DNA of 64,000 bases from Paracoccaceae bacterium (GTDB taxonomy: Bacteria > Pseudomonadota > Alphaproteobacteria > Rhodobacterales > Rhodobacteraceae), in contig JALUYI010000042.1 in the NCBI GenBank assembly GCA_027013095.1, positions 1 through 64,000 of the forward strand, in the 5' to 3' direction. Shown here piece after piece: positions 35,797-44,848 of this stretch (positions within the stretch are counted from its first letter, which is position 1; the number at the start of each line of letters is the position of its first letter). The notes under the pieces were generated by a model. It ran no database searches, was not told the DNA's origin, and saw only the letters and a program-made list of their open reading frames with translations. The translations under genes and the position numbers were made by a program.

Positions 35797-36708
35797 TCAG
35801 ACAACCACCGACAGGTGCGCCAAAAGAGTCTTCAGGCTTTGCTCGGGAGTAGAGCCACTGGTGTCAACTGTCGCCTCGGCGCGGGCATACAGGGCCTCGC
35901 GGCTGGCAAGGATGCGCTTGAGGTCAGCCATCGCGTCGGGGTTGCCAATCATCGGGCGCTCATCGCCCTGATTTTGGACTCGTAACATGTGCTCCTCAGG
36001 GCTGGCGCGCAGCCAGATCGCCGTATAATGACGCAAGAAATAAGTGTAGGTCTCGGGCTCGGAGACAATGCCGCCGGCCACCGCAAGGATCAGGTTCTCG
36101 TGGGTGGCGACAATGCGCTCCAGAGCCTGACGCTCAAGACGTCGATAGCCCTCCTGACCGTAAAGCGAAAAGACCTCGTTGACCGGCATTCCCGAGGCGG
36201 ATTCGATCTCGGCGTCAAGCTCCAGAAACGGCAGGTTCAACCGCACCGCGGCCGCCTTGCCGAGGGTCGATTTTCCCGCCCCGCGCAGGCCGATCAGGGC
36301 AATCCGTCCGGCACGCTGGTTTGCCGGGCGACTGGTCTCCAAAAGGTCCAGAACCTGCCGCCGCTGCGCACGGGTGGCATTGGCGAACAGAAACCGCATG
36401 CTGGCGCTTTCGCTGGTCCAGGGGTCGTCCTCGGAGACCAGCCACTCGACCTTGAAGTCCAGCGCAACGGCGATTTTCAGCAGCAGCGCGATCGAGATGT
36501 TCCCCTTGCCGCTTTCCAACTGGGCGAGATAGCGTGGAGACACGCCGGAAACCTCGGACAGAACGCGGCGCGACATCCCCTTGCGCGCCCGGGCCGCACG
36601 CACACGTTCCCCCACCATGACCAGAAATTCCGCGCCCCGCCGCTGCTCTCGGCTGAGGGGGTCCTCGGGGCGGGTCACTTGCCCGCCGAATGTCACGATC
36701 TCGCTCAT
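35797..36708 (-). CDS. boxR: BoxR-type regulator: XRE HTH fused to shikimate-kinase-like domain
   Basis: 303 aa. Residues 32-92 are a Xre-type helix-turn-helix (MSRRVLSEVSGVSPRYLAQLESGKGNISIALLLKIA); residues about 132-300 are a shikimate-kinase-like domain with Walker A GLRGAGKST (140-148). This fusion is the hallmark of BoxR, the benzoyl-CoA-responsive repressor of the aerobic benzoate (box) pathway. No box genes lie here, so it acts elsewhere or on itself. ATG 36708 follows GAGG; ATG 36747 is an upstream alternative lying in an AT-rich patch with TAATGCATAAT. Confidence 0.88.
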   Translation of the reverse strand: MSEIVTFGGQVTRPEDPLSREQRRGAEFLVMVGERVRAARARKGMSRRVLSEVSGVSPRYLAQLESGKGNISIALLLKIAVALDFKVEWLVSEDDPWTSESASMRFLFANATRAQRRQVLDLLETSRPANQRAGRIALIGLRGAGKSTLGKAAAVRLNLPFLELDAEIESASGMPVNEVFSLYGQEGYRRLERQALERIVATHENLILAVAGGIVSEPETYTYFLRHYTAIWLRASPEEHMLRVQNQGDERPMIGNPDAMADLKRILASREALYARAEATVDTSGSTPEQSLKTLLAHLSVVV

Positions 36709-36795
36709 GCCTGCAGCCTCACTGGGGTGTGTGGAATTATAATGCATAATACGATGTGGAACAATAGTGCGTCTTTCCCAAGCGCGGCCCCCAGT

Positions 36796-37929
36796 TCAAA
36801 CCAGCGGCGGAATGTCCCCCGCGGCGCGTCGGTCGGCGAAATCCTGCGCGAACCGATCAAGGGTTCCGCTGCCGATAGCCGTCCGCAACCCCTCCATAAG
36901 CTCTTGATAGTAATGCAGGTTATGCCATGTCAGCAACATCGAGCTGATAATCTCCTTGGCGCGAAAGACATGGTGCAAATAGGCCCGCGAATAATTCCGG
37001 CAGGTCGGGCATTGGCAGTCGGCATCCAGCGGACGCGGATCGTCGGCGTGACGGGCATTCTTGATGTTGATCGCCCCCATGCGCGTCTGGGCCTGCCCGG
37101 TACGCCCCGAGCGGCTGGGCAGAACACAATCAAACATATCGACCCCGCGCAGGACCGCGCCAACGATATCGTCGGGCTTACCCACCCCCATCAGATAGCG
37201 CGGCTTGTCATCGGGCAACATTCCCGGCGCGTGGTCCAGAACCCTGAACATCGCCGCCTGCCCCTCACCGACCGCCAGACCGCCAATGGCGTAACCATGA
37301 AAATCAAGGGCGCGCAGGGCGGCGGCGCTTTCTTCGCGCTGATCGAGGAAAACGCTACCCTGCTGGATGCCGAACAGTGCATGGCCCGGACGATCACCAA
37401 AGGCCACGCGCGAACGTTTGGCCCAGCGCATCGAAAGGCGCATCGACGTCAGCGAATCCGCCTCGGTCGCCGGAAATGGGGTGCATTCATCAAAACACAT
37501 CACGATATCGCTGCCTAGCAGACGCTGGATTTCCATCGAGCGCTCGGGGGTCAGATGGTGGACCGAGCCGTCGATGTGGCTTTTGAAGGTCACCCCCTCC
37601 TCGGTCATCTTGCGCAAATCATTGAGGCTCATCACCTGAAAACCGCCGCTGTCGGTCAGAATCGGGCGGCTCCAGTTCATGAATTTGTGCAAGCCGCCAA
37701 GCCGGGCGATCCGCTCCGCCGTCGGGCGCAGCATCAAATGATAAGTGTTTCCCAGCAGGATATCGGCACCGGTTGCCCGCACGTTTTCGGGCAGCATCGC
37801 CTTGACCGTGGCGACGGTTCCGACCGGCATGAAGGCTGGCGTGCGGATCTTGCCGCGAGGGGTGGTGATCGTGCCGGCGCGCGCCTTGCCATCGGTTGCG
37901 TGAACTGAAAACCCGAAAGATATGGTCAT
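36796..37929 (-). CDS. tgt: tRNA-guanine transglycosylase
   Basis: Exchanges G34 for preQ1 in GUN-anticodon tRNAs, the step after QueF. TIM-barrel signatures: [22 protein letters not shown] (catalytic Asp), [15 protein letters not shown], and the zinc site [18 protein letters not shown] near the C-terminus. 377 aa from ATG 37929, with GAGG seven bases upstream; ATG 37935 would leave only one base. Divergent from sufT. Confidence 0.97.
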   Translation of the reverse strand: MTISFGFSVHATDGKARAGTITTPRGKIRTPAFMPVGTVATVKAMLPENVRATGADILLGNTYHLMLRPTAERIARLGGLHKFMNWSRPILTDSGGFQVMSLNDLRKMTEEGVTFKSHIDGSVHHLTPERSMEIQRLLGSDIVMCFDECTPFPATEADSLTSMRLSMRWAKRSRVAFGDRPGHALFGIQQGSVFLDQREESAAALRALDFHGYAIGGLAVGEGQAAMFRVLDHAPGMLPDDKPRYLMGVGKPDDIVGAVLRGVDMFDCVLPSRSGRTGQAQTRMGAINIKNARHADDPRPLDADCQCPTCRNYSRAYLHHVFRAKEIISSMLLTWHNLHYYQELMEGLRTAIGSGTLDRFAQDFADRRAAGDIPPLV

Positions 37930-38064
37930 GGTCATGCCTCGTTTTTGCGCCTTGTTGCGCATTTTCCGATCAATGCCAAGACAGCAGCGGCATTTCCGCC
38001 ACTGGACGTTTCGGATTCTATTCCTTATATGTTTGCTCAGGTATTACAATCAGGACAGCAAGAC

Positions 38065-38466
38065 ATGCCCGAAACATTGCCAGAATCGGCGCCAGAATCG
38101 ACAGCCGCGCCGCAGGATATCCAGATGGAAGGCGCGCCTCTGATCAAACCGTCAAGCACGCATCACCCGCTATATGTCGATGTGATTCGCGCCTGCCGCA
38201 CGGTCCATGACCCGGAAATTCCGGTGAATATCTACGATCTCGGACTGGTCTATACGATCGAGATCAATGACGAAAACCACGTTGAAATCTCGATGAGCCT
38301 GACCGCCCCCGGCTGCCCGGTTGCTGGCGACATGCCCGGTTGGGTGGCAGACGCGGTCCTGGCGGTGCCTGGGGTGAAATCGGTCAACGTCAATCTGGTG
38401 TGGGAGCCGCAATGGGGCATGGACATGATGTCTGATGAGGCGCGGCTGGAGCTTGGCTTTATGTAG
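38065..38466 (+). CDS. sufT: SUF-type Fe-S assembly protein of the MIP18/DUF59 family (SufT)
   Basis: 133 aa. An N-terminal variable tail (about 1-30) precedes the DUF59 domain with VHDPEIPVNIYDLGLVY (48-63) and the conserved Cys84 in TAPGCPVAGDMP, then VWEPQWGMDMMSDEARLELG. SufT proteins assist maturation of Fe-S enzymes. ATG 38065 is chosen (AGGA about nine bases upstream); an ATG at 38029 is in frame. Rightward, with the core-MetE and A-type carrier genes following. Confidence 0.88.
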   Translation: MPETLPESAPESTAAPQDIQMEGAPLIKPSSTHHPLYVDVIRACRTVHDPEIPVNIYDLGLVYTIEINDENHVEISMSLTAPGCPVAGDMPGWVADAVLAVPGVKSVNVNLVWEPQWGMDMMSDEARLELGFM

Positions 38467-38526
38467 CGCGCGGGGCTTGGGCGCGACCGCCCCCGAGCAC
38501 TGGCACACCGGGCAAAGGAAACGCAG

Positions 38527-39567
38527 ATGCCACTATTGACCACCACGCTTGGCGCGTTCCCCAAGCCCGACTATGTGCCAATTCGCGACTGGTTTCACGT
38601 GGACATGGGCGAGGCCAACTATCAGGCCGATGTCGTCAACCGATGGAGCGACGCCCCCCAGCACGACGCCGCATTTCGCCGCGCCACCAAAGAGGTCGTC
38701 GCCGCGCAGATCGCCGCCGGGATCGACATCCCCACCGATGGCGAGCAGCGCCGTGAAAACTATGTTCATTACCAGTGCCGACAGATGGGCGGCTTTGACT
38801 TTACGGCGCTGGTTCGCCGGGAAATGCGCAACGGCGCCTATGTCACCGACCTGCCTGCCATTCGGGGCAAAATTTCGGCCGGCGCACCCGTTTTGCCCCG
38901 TGACTGGCGCGAGGCGCAGGCCGCAAGCCCCCGTCCCGTCAAGATGACCTTGCCCGGCCCACTGACAATCATGGACACGACAGCGGACGCTTTTTATAAT
39001 GATGACAGGGCATTGGCGCGCGACCTCGCCAGCGCCCTCAATGCCGAAGTTCTGGCACTGGCCGAGGCGGGATGCCGCCATATTCAAGTTGATGAGCCGG
39101 TCTTTGCTCGCAAGCCTGCGGCGGCGCTGGACTACGGGATCGAAATGCTCGAACGCGTCTTTCATGGACTGCCCAAAGGCGTCACGCGGGTTTCGCATAT
39201 GTGCTGTGGCTACCCCGACCGGCTGGACAACCCGGAGTATCCAAAGGCCGACCATATGGTCTATCACGATCTGGTGGCCGCGCTGGATGGCCGGATCGAT
39301 CAGCTCTCGATCGAGGATTGCCACTGTCACAACGGCACGGATCTATTTGAAAAGTTTCAGAAAACAACGGCCATCGTCGGATTTGTCGAGATCGCCAGCA
39401 GCCGTGTCGAACCAGTTGATGAGATCCGCGTCCGGATGCAAGAGGTGCTGGATGTCCTGCCCCCCGAGCGTCTGATTGCGGCGCCCGACTGCGGCCTTGG
39501 CTTTCTTGGCCGCGACCTCGCCATGACCAAACTCGGCAACCTTAGCCGTGCAGCGGCGACGCTCTGA
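38527..39567 (+). CDS. Core-MetE-like methionine synthase (MetE C-terminal domain only)
   Basis: 346 aa containing only the catalytic half of cobalamin-independent methionine synthase. The four zinc ligands are in place: His224 and Cys226 (SHMCCGYP), Glu263 (SIEDCHCHN) and Cys322 (APDCGLGFLG). The folate-binding N-terminal half of full MetE is absent. Such core enzymes use other methyl donors (methylcobalamin in one studied anaerobic group); the donor here is unknown. It sits between two Fe-S biogenesis genes, 60 bases after sufT and 63 before the carrier. Confidence 0.85.
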   Translation: MPLLTTTLGAFPKPDYVPIRDWFHVDMGEANYQADVVNRWSDAPQHDAAFRRATKEVVAAQIAAGIDIPTDGEQRRENYVHYQCRQMGGFDFTALVRREMRNGAYVTDLPAIRGKISAGAPVLPRDWREAQAASPRPVKMTLPGPLTIMDTTADAFYNDDRALARDLASALNAEVLALAEAGCRHIQVDEPVFARKPAAALDYGIEMLERVFHGLPKGVTRVSHMCCGYPDRLDNPEYPKADHMVYHDLVAALDGRIDQLSIEDCHCHNGTDLFEKFQKTTAIVGFVEIASSRVEPVDEIRVRMQEVLDVLPPERLIAAPDCGLGFLGRDLAMTKLGNLSRAAATL

Positions 39568-39630
39568 CGCCTTGTTTTGCGATCATCACGCCCCTAGATT
39601 AAAATGACACAGGACGAAAGCAGGTTCACC

Positions 39631-39996
39631 ATGTTCGGAATTCCCGGCAAGCAAGCGGTTTCCATGACCGACAGTGCGGCACGCCAGATTGCCCGCCTGA
39701 TGCAGAACGGCGGCAAGAAAGGGCTGCGTATCGGCATCAAGAAAGGCGGATGCGCCGGCATGGAATACACCATGGATTACGTAGACGAGATCGACCCCAA
39801 TGACGAGATCGTCGAGCAAGACGGTGCCCGGATCATGATTGCGCCGATGGCGCAGATGTTCCTGTTCGGCACCGAGATCGACTATCAGACGGGCCTTTTG
39901 GAATCTGGGTTTCGGTTCAATAATCCGAACGTGACCGAATCATGCGGCTGCGGCGAATCCATCAAGTTCGACGATTCACTTGGGGCAGAGTCTTAA
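39631..39996 (+). CDS. sufA: A-type Fe-S cluster carrier (SufA/IscA family)
   Basis: 121 aa HesB-like fold. The three cluster-ligating cysteines are Cys41 (KKGGCAGMEY) and Cys105/Cys107 (TESCGCGES). Carries Fe-S clusters from the SUF scaffold to apo-enzymes. ATG 39631 is chosen since CAGG lies seven bases upstream; ATG 39604 has no ribosome site. The subtype name (SufA versus ErpA or IscA) is tentative: it is inferred from the nearby sufT. Confidence 0.88.
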   Translation: MFGIPGKQAVSMTDSAARQIARLMQNGGKKGLRIGIKKGGCAGMEYTMDYVDEIDPNDEIVEQDGARIMIAPMAQMFLFGTEIDYQTGLLESGFRFNNPNVTESCGCGESIKFDDSLGAES

Positions 39997-40108
39997 ATCC
40001 GGCACCGGGTGGGCATCATCTGGACACTGGGCAGGCACCAGGGACGGGCGCGGCACACGAGGGGCAGGGTCACTCAACAAACGCGGGTTTTGAGCAAAGG
40101 GGCAGGAT

Positions 40109-40867
40109 ATGCGACGCAAGTTGGCGGCCGGAAACTGGAAAATGAACGGGCTTGGTGCGGCCCTTGACGAGGCTACAAGCCTTGCCGAAAGCCATGCCAA
40201 CACCGCAACCGAGGCCGCCACCGAGATTGTCCTCTGCCCGCCCGCAACGCTGGTTCGCGAGATGGCCCGGCGCTGTCAGGGCACCGCGGTAGTCGTCGGG
40301 GGACAGGACTGCCACGAGGCCGCCAGCGGCGCCCACACCGGCGATATCTCGGCGGAAATGCTGGCCGATGCGGGAGCGAAATACGTCATTCTGGGTCATT
40401 CCGAACGCCGCGCCGCCTATGGCGAAAGCAGCGATCTGGTCCGTCACAAGGCCCGCAGGGCATGGCAGGCAGGGCTGCGCACAATCATCTGCATCGGCGA
40501 AAGCGAAGACCAGCGCCAGACCGGAAAAACGCTGGACGTGATTGGAGAGCAACTGGCCGAATCGGTCCCCCACAACGCATCGGGGGAAACTCTGGTGATC
40601 GCCTATGAACCGATCTGGGCCATTGGCACCGGGCGTATTCCCACGCTGGATGACATCGGGGAAGTGCATGAATTCATTCGCGCGCAGCTCAAGGCGCGCT
40701 TTGGCGGCGATGCCGGGGATGCGGTGCGTCTTCTTTACGGCGGTTCAATGAAGCCCGACAACGCCGCAGAGATCGTCCGCGTGGCAAATGTTGACGGCGG
40801 GTTGGTCGGCGGGGCATCGCTGAAGGCCGCCGACTTTGGCCGGATTATCGACGCCATAAACGGCTAA
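40109..40867 (+). CDS. tpiA: Triosephosphate isomerase
   Basis: Interconverts dihydroxyacetone phosphate and glyceraldehyde-3-phosphate. Catalytic features are Lys11 in GNWKMNG, the His in VILGHSERR, and the Glu in AYEPIWAIGTG; the C-terminal phosphate-binding LYGGSMKP and GGASLKA are present. 252 aa is standard. AAAGGGGC lies before ATG 40109. A 221-base gap with regulatory signals separates it from dnaB. Confidence 0.98.
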   Translation: MRRKLAAGNWKMNGLGAALDEATSLAESHANTATEAATEIVLCPPATLVREMARRCQGTAVVVGGQDCHEAASGAHTGDISAEMLADAGAKYVILGHSERRAAYGESSDLVRHKARRAWQAGLRTIICIGESEDQRQTGKTLDVIGEQLAESVPHNASGETLVIAYEPIWAIGTGRIPTLDDIGEVHEFIRAQLKARFGGDAGDAVRLLYGGSMKPDNAAEIVRVANVDGGLVGGASLKAADFGRIIDAING

Positions 40868-40936
40868 GACGTTTGACCCCGGGCAGAACCGGGACCTTGC
40901 ACAATCCCTGATCCGCGGCAGGCCTTTGTCAGGATA

Positions 40937-40966
40937 TTGCGGAATTTCGTAGCTCTGCTACTATAT
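40937..40966 (+). promoter_or_regulatory. Candidate dnaB promoter
   Basis: TTGCGG (40937-40942), 16 bases, TACTAT (40959-40964), or CTATAT with an 18-base spacer. It predicts a start near 40972 and a leader of about 115 bases containing the two DnaA-box-like sites. Confidence 0.4.
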
Positions 40967-40991
40967 GGGGGATTTTCAGGCCGGAGCATTT

Positions 40992-41011
40992 TCATGCACA
41001 GCTTGTCCACA
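40992..41011 (+). promoter_or_regulatory. Two tandem DnaA-box-like sites in the dnaB leader
   Basis: TCATGCACA (40992-41000) and TTGTCCACA (41003-41011), each one base off TTATNCACA, same orientation and start-to-start 11 bases, about one helical turn. They lie about 20-40 bases after the predicted transcription start of dnaB. Confidence 0.5.
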
Positions 41012-41088
41012 GGATTTCCCCAGAGCTGTCCAATTGCGCCGGGCGCAGGTTTCTGGAATACCGAGACCCAGAGATTCAGGGGGCAAAG

Positions 41089-42609
41089 ATGAGCGGCATT
41101 GCAACGATCATTCCGGGGCTGACGCCCGCGACGGGGGGGGCAGCAGGCGGTGCGGGGGAAATCCCGGCGCTGCCCCATAATATCGAGGCGGAACAGGCGC
41201 TTCTCGGAGCGCTGCTGGTCAATAACGACGTCTACGACCGGGTGGCGAACCTGATCAACGAAACCCATTTCTTCGATCCGGTGCATGGGCGAATCTTTGA
41301 AATCGCCGCGCAACGCATCCAGAAGAACGCTCTGGCTTCGCCGGTCACCCTGAAAGCGTTTCTTGAGGACGACCCCGGTCTGGCCGAGCTGGGTGGCCCA
41401 GCCTATCTGGCGCGGCTGGCGGGGGCGGCGATCTCGGTCTTTGCCGCACGCGACTATGCGCAGATGATTTATGATCTGGCGATCCGACGCGAGCTGATCT
41501 CGATCGGTCAGGAAATTTCCGGCAAAGCCGCCAAGGTCGACATCCAGTCCGAACCCAAAGAGCAAATCGTCGAGGCCGAACAGCGCCTCTATAAACTGGG
41601 CGAAGAGGGCAGTTCGGACACCGGATTTCAGAGCTTTCTGAAGGCAGTCACCGACGCGGTCCAGATCGCAAATGCCGCCTATATGCGCGACGGCGGCATG
41701 GCAGGAATTTCAACCGGCCTGATCGACATGGACAAAAAGCTGGGCGGGCTACACAAATCGGATTTGCTGATTCTGGCCGGACGCCCGTCGATGGGGAAAA
41801 CCTCGCTGGCGACAAATATCGCCTATAATATCGCCAAGGCCTACAAAAAGGGGCAGTTGCCCGATGGCACAGAAGGGGCAGTCGAAGGCGGCGTCGTCGG
41901 ATTTTACAGCCTTGAAATGTCAGCCGAGCAACTGGCCGCACGGATACTGTCCGAGGCCGCCGAGGTTCCCAGCGAACAAATCCGCCGGGGCGACATGACC
42001 GAGACCGAGTTCCGCCGGTTTGTCGAGGCCGCAAAATCCCTTGAGGCCTGTCCGCTATATATCGACGATACCCCGGCCCTGCCGATCAGCCAACTGGCCG
42101 CCCGCGCCCGGCGCCTGAAACGCACCCACGGCCTTGATGTGCTGATCGTGGACTATCTGCAACTGGTCCGCCCGGCCAGCGCCAAGGACAACCGGGTCAA
42201 CGAGGTCAGCGAAATCACCCAAGGACTGAAGGCAATCGCCAAGGAGCTGGACATACCCGTGGTGGCGCTGTCGCAGCTGTCCCGTCAGGTCGAAAACCGC
42301 GATGACAAGCGCCCGCAACTCAGCGACCTGCGCGAATCCGGCTCGATCGAGCAGGATGCCGATGTGGTGATGTTCGTGTTCCGCGAGGAATATTACAAAG
42401 AACGCGAGAAACCGGGTGACCACGACGTCGAGGCGATGATGAAATGGCAGGAAGAGATGGAGCGTCTGCACGGCCGCGCCGAGGTTCTGATCGGCAAGCA
42501 GCGCCACGGCCCGATCGGCTCAATCGAGCTAAGCTTTGAGGGCAAGTTCACCCGTTTCGGCAATCTGGTAAAGGCCTATCAGCAGAATATCAGCAGTGAT
42601 TTTTCCTGA
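41089..42609 (+). CDS. dnaB: Replicative DNA helicase DnaB
   Basis: Hexameric 5'-3' helicase of the replication fork. The N-terminal DnaB domain (PHNIEAEQALLGALLVNNDVYDRV) links to a RecA-like C-terminal domain with Walker A GRPSMGKT (231-238), VVGFYSLEMSAEQL, VLIVDYLQL, LSQLSRQVENR and DLRESGSIEQDADVVMFVFREEYY. 506 aa. An N-terminal tail rich in Gly precedes the conserved start. AGGGGGC lies before ATG 41089. Convergent with lpdA, 15 bases apart. Confidence 0.98.
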   Translation: MSGIATIIPGLTPATGGAAGGAGEIPALPHNIEAEQALLGALLVNNDVYDRVANLINETHFFDPVHGRIFEIAAQRIQKNALASPVTLKAFLEDDPGLAELGGPAYLARLAGAAISVFAARDYAQMIYDLAIRRELISIGQEISGKAAKVDIQSEPKEQIVEAEQRLYKLGEEGSSDTGFQSFLKAVTDAVQIANAAYMRDGGMAGISTGLIDMDKKLGGLHKSDLLILAGRPSMGKTSLATNIAYNIAKAYKKGQLPDGTEGAVEGGVVGFYSLEMSAEQLAARILSEAAEVPSEQIRRGDMTETEFRRFVEAAKSLEACPLYIDDTPALPISQLAARARRLKRTHGLDVLIVDYLQLVRPASAKDNRVNEVSEITQGLKAIAKELDIPVVALSQLSRQVENRDDKRPQLSDLRESGSIEQDADVVMFVFREEYYKEREKPGDHDVEAMMKWQEEMERLHGRAEVLIGKQRHGPIGSIELSFEGKFTRFGNLVKAYQQNISSDFS

Positions 42610-42624
42610 TCAAGGCCCTGACGA

Positions 42625-44019
42625 TTACATGTGAATGACGCGCCCATAGGCGTCCAGAACGGATTCATGCATCATCTCCGACAGGGTCGGGTGTGCAAAT
42701 ACCGTGTCGATCAATTCGGCCTCGGTGGTCTCCAGCGAGCGCCCGATGACATAGCCCTGAATCAGCTCGGTCACCTCGGCGCCGACCATATGCGCCCCCA
42801 GCAAGGCGCCGGTCTTGGCGTCAAAAACCGTCTTGATCAGCCCCTCGGCCTCGCCCAGTGCAATGGCCTTGCCGTTGCCGATAAACGGGAATCGGCCAAC
42901 TCTGACTTCATAGCCCAGCTCTTTTGCCTTGGCCTCCGTATAGCCGACCGAGGCCACCTGCGGACGACAATAGGTACACCCCGCGATGCTCTCGGGGCGG
43001 ACCGGGTGCGCAGGCAGCCCGGCGACCAGTTCGGCCACGGCGACACCTTCGTGGCTGGCCTTGTGCGCCAACCACGGCGCCCCGGCAATATCGCCTATGG
43101 CATAGACGCCCGAAATGCTTGTGCGGCAGTGTGCGTCAACGACGATGTGGCTGCGCTCGACCGAGACGCCGATGCTCTCCAGCCCCAGATCCTCGACATT
43201 CCCGACAATCCCCACCGCTGAGATCACGGTGTCGAACTCGTGCGTTTCGGTTTTTCCGTCCTTTTCGATATGGGCAATTACCTTGCCCTTGCCGCGGTCC
43301 AGCTTTTTCACCGTGGATTTCTCGCGGATCTTCATGCCCTGCTTTTCAAACTGCTTGCGGGCAAATTTTGAGATCTCGGCATCCTCCACCGGCAGCACCC
43401 GCTCCAGCACCTCAACAACCGTGGTGTCCGTGCCCAGCGTATTGAAAAAGCTGGCAAATTCTATTCCAATGGCCCCCGAGCCAATGACCAGCAGTTTCTT
43501 GGGCATATGGGGCGGGTTCAGCGCGTGACGATAGGACCACACCAGATCGCCGTCCGCCTCAAGGCCGGGCAATTCGCGCGCCCGCGCCCCTGTTGCAATA
43601 ACGACCGCCTTGGCCCGAAGCTCATGATTGCCTGAATCGCTCTGAACCGTGACCCGATCCGGCGCAACCAGTTTTGCGACCCCCATGAACACGGTAACCT
43701 TGTTCTTTTTCAACAAATGTTTGACGCCTGCCGACAATTGTGCCGCCACCCCGCGTGAGCGCTTGACCACCGCAGCCAGATCGAAATCGATCTTGTCGGC
43801 CCGCAGCCCAAATTCCGCCGCCCGGCCCATCAGGTGAAAGACCTCGGCCGAGCGCAACAGTGCCTTGGTCGGGATACAGCCCCAATTCAGGCATATCCCG
43901 CCCAGATTTTCCCGCTCGACGATGGCCACCTTCAGACCAAGCTGCGCGCCCCGGATCGCCGCAACATAGCCTCCCGGCCCCGCTCCAATGATGATCATGT
44001 CGAATGTCTTGCCGGTCAT
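42625..44019 (-). CDS. lpdA: Dihydrolipoyl dehydrogenase (E3)
   Basis: FAD flavoprotein reoxidising dihydrolipoamide in 2-oxoacid dehydrogenase complexes. N-terminal GAGPGGYVAAIRGAQ, redox pair Cys43-Cys48 in GGICLNWGCIPTKALL, the NAD-binding VIGSGAIGIEFASFFNTLG, GDIAGAPWLAHKASHEG, and the C-terminal HAHPTLSE-like AHPTLSEMMHE. 464 aa is standard. The gene has GAGAGC close upstream and an AT-rich, palindrome-bearing region beyond. E1 and E2 genes are not in the window. Confidence 0.97.
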   Translation of the reverse strand: MTGKTFDMIIIGAGPGGYVAAIRGAQLGLKVAIVERENLGGICLNWGCIPTKALLRSAEVFHLMGRAAEFGLRADKIDFDLAAVVKRSRGVAAQLSAGVKHLLKKNKVTVFMGVAKLVAPDRVTVQSDSGNHELRAKAVVIATGARARELPGLEADGDLVWSYRHALNPPHMPKKLLVIGSGAIGIEFASFFNTLGTDTTVVEVLERVLPVEDAEISKFARKQFEKQGMKIREKSTVKKLDRGKGKVIAHIEKDGKTETHEFDTVISAVGIVGNVEDLGLESIGVSVERSHIVVDAHCRTSISGVYAIGDIAGAPWLAHKASHEGVAVAELVAGLPAHPVRPESIAGCTYCRPQVASVGYTEAKAKELGYEVRVGRFPFIGNGKAIALGEAEGLIKTVFDAKTGALLGAHMVGAEVTELIQGYVIGRSLETTEAELIDTVFAHPTLSEMMHESVLDAYGRVIHM

Positions 44020-44094
44020 TGCGCTCTCCTGCCTGAAATTGGTTTGACGCTAAACCAATCTGAACAGGAGGGCAAACCGTGTTCGCCTGCGTTA

Positions 44095-44172
44095 TTATGT
44101 TACAGTCTCACCGATGAAATAATCCGAATAATTTCATAAATCACACGAAAAATTACAGAATATTTCAAATAT
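44095..44172 (-). promoter_or_regulatory. AT-rich patch with two palindromes upstream of lpdA
   Basis: ATGAAAT (44114-44120) and ATTTCAT (44131-44137) form an inverted repeat with a 10-base centre. ATATTTCAAATAT (44160-44172) is a perfect 13-base odd palindrome. The patch lies 76-153 bases before the lpdA start and is far more AT-rich than the surroundings, so it may hold the lpdA promoter and an operator. Confidence 0.45.
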
Positions 44173-44201
44173 GCCGGAGCGGCTCGCGAATCATTTCAGC
44201 C

Positions 44202-44777
44202 CTATTTGGCCTGTATTTCGCGCAGCGTTTCGCCATAGCCACCGCCGTCCAGATAGGCCACCTCCTGCGTGGTGGGGTTGCGCTCCAGCGCCTCATTCCG
44301 ATAGGGAAAGCGGCCAAATTTCCGGATCACCTCGCGGTGGACCTTGGCGTGCAAAAGGTTGCCGGCACCGGATTCAGCCATCCGCGAAGTCATCAGACGC
44401 ACGCAGCGCTCCTGATCCGTCAGGCTTTCCGAATGCATCAGAGGAAGATAGAAAAACTGCCGCTCTGGCTCGGGGGTCCGCATGTCAAACCCTTGATCTA
44501 TAGCCTTTTTTGCCACGCACAGGGCCTTGCGGTCGGTACTGAAAGCATGTGGCAATCCGCGAAACATGTTTCGCGGGAACTGGTCCAGAAGGATGATCAG
44601 GGACAGAACCCGATCCGGGTCGCAGGCCCAGTCGTTGAACTCACCACGGCGAGCCTTTTCCCAGGTCTCGCCAAAGCGTTCCTGAATGGTTGCGTCCAGC
44701 TCTTCAGAGCCTTGGTACCACCCCTCCGGGCCGACCTCCTCGACCCAGAACCGCCTGATATATTCTGCTTCAGCCAT
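44202..44777 (-). CDS. DUF924 family protein
   Basis: 191 aa soluble helical protein. DUF924 signatures are LSLIILLDQFPRNMFRGLPHAFSTDRKAL, FFYLPLMHSESLTDQERCVRL and FPYRNEALERNPTTQEVAYL. The fold resembles TPR-like helical repeats; no activity is known to me. ATG 44777 has GGAGGG six bases upstream. It lies 71 bases downstream of an MFS gene on the same strand. Confidence 0.9.
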   Translation of the reverse strand: MAEAEYIRRFWVEEVGPEGWYQGSEELDATIQERFGETWEKARRGEFNDWACDPDRVLSLIILLDQFPRNMFRGLPHAFSTDRKALCVAKKAIDQGFDMRTPEPERQFFYLPLMHSESLTDQERCVRLMTSRMAESGAGNLLHAKVHREVIRKFGRFPYRNEALERNPTTQEVAYLDGGGYGETLREIQAK

Positions 44778-44848
44778 GGCGCCCTCCACTGCGACCCACG
44801 CGAATTTCCCTCACTGTTTGAAAAGAATCAGGCGATTTCAAGGCAATT

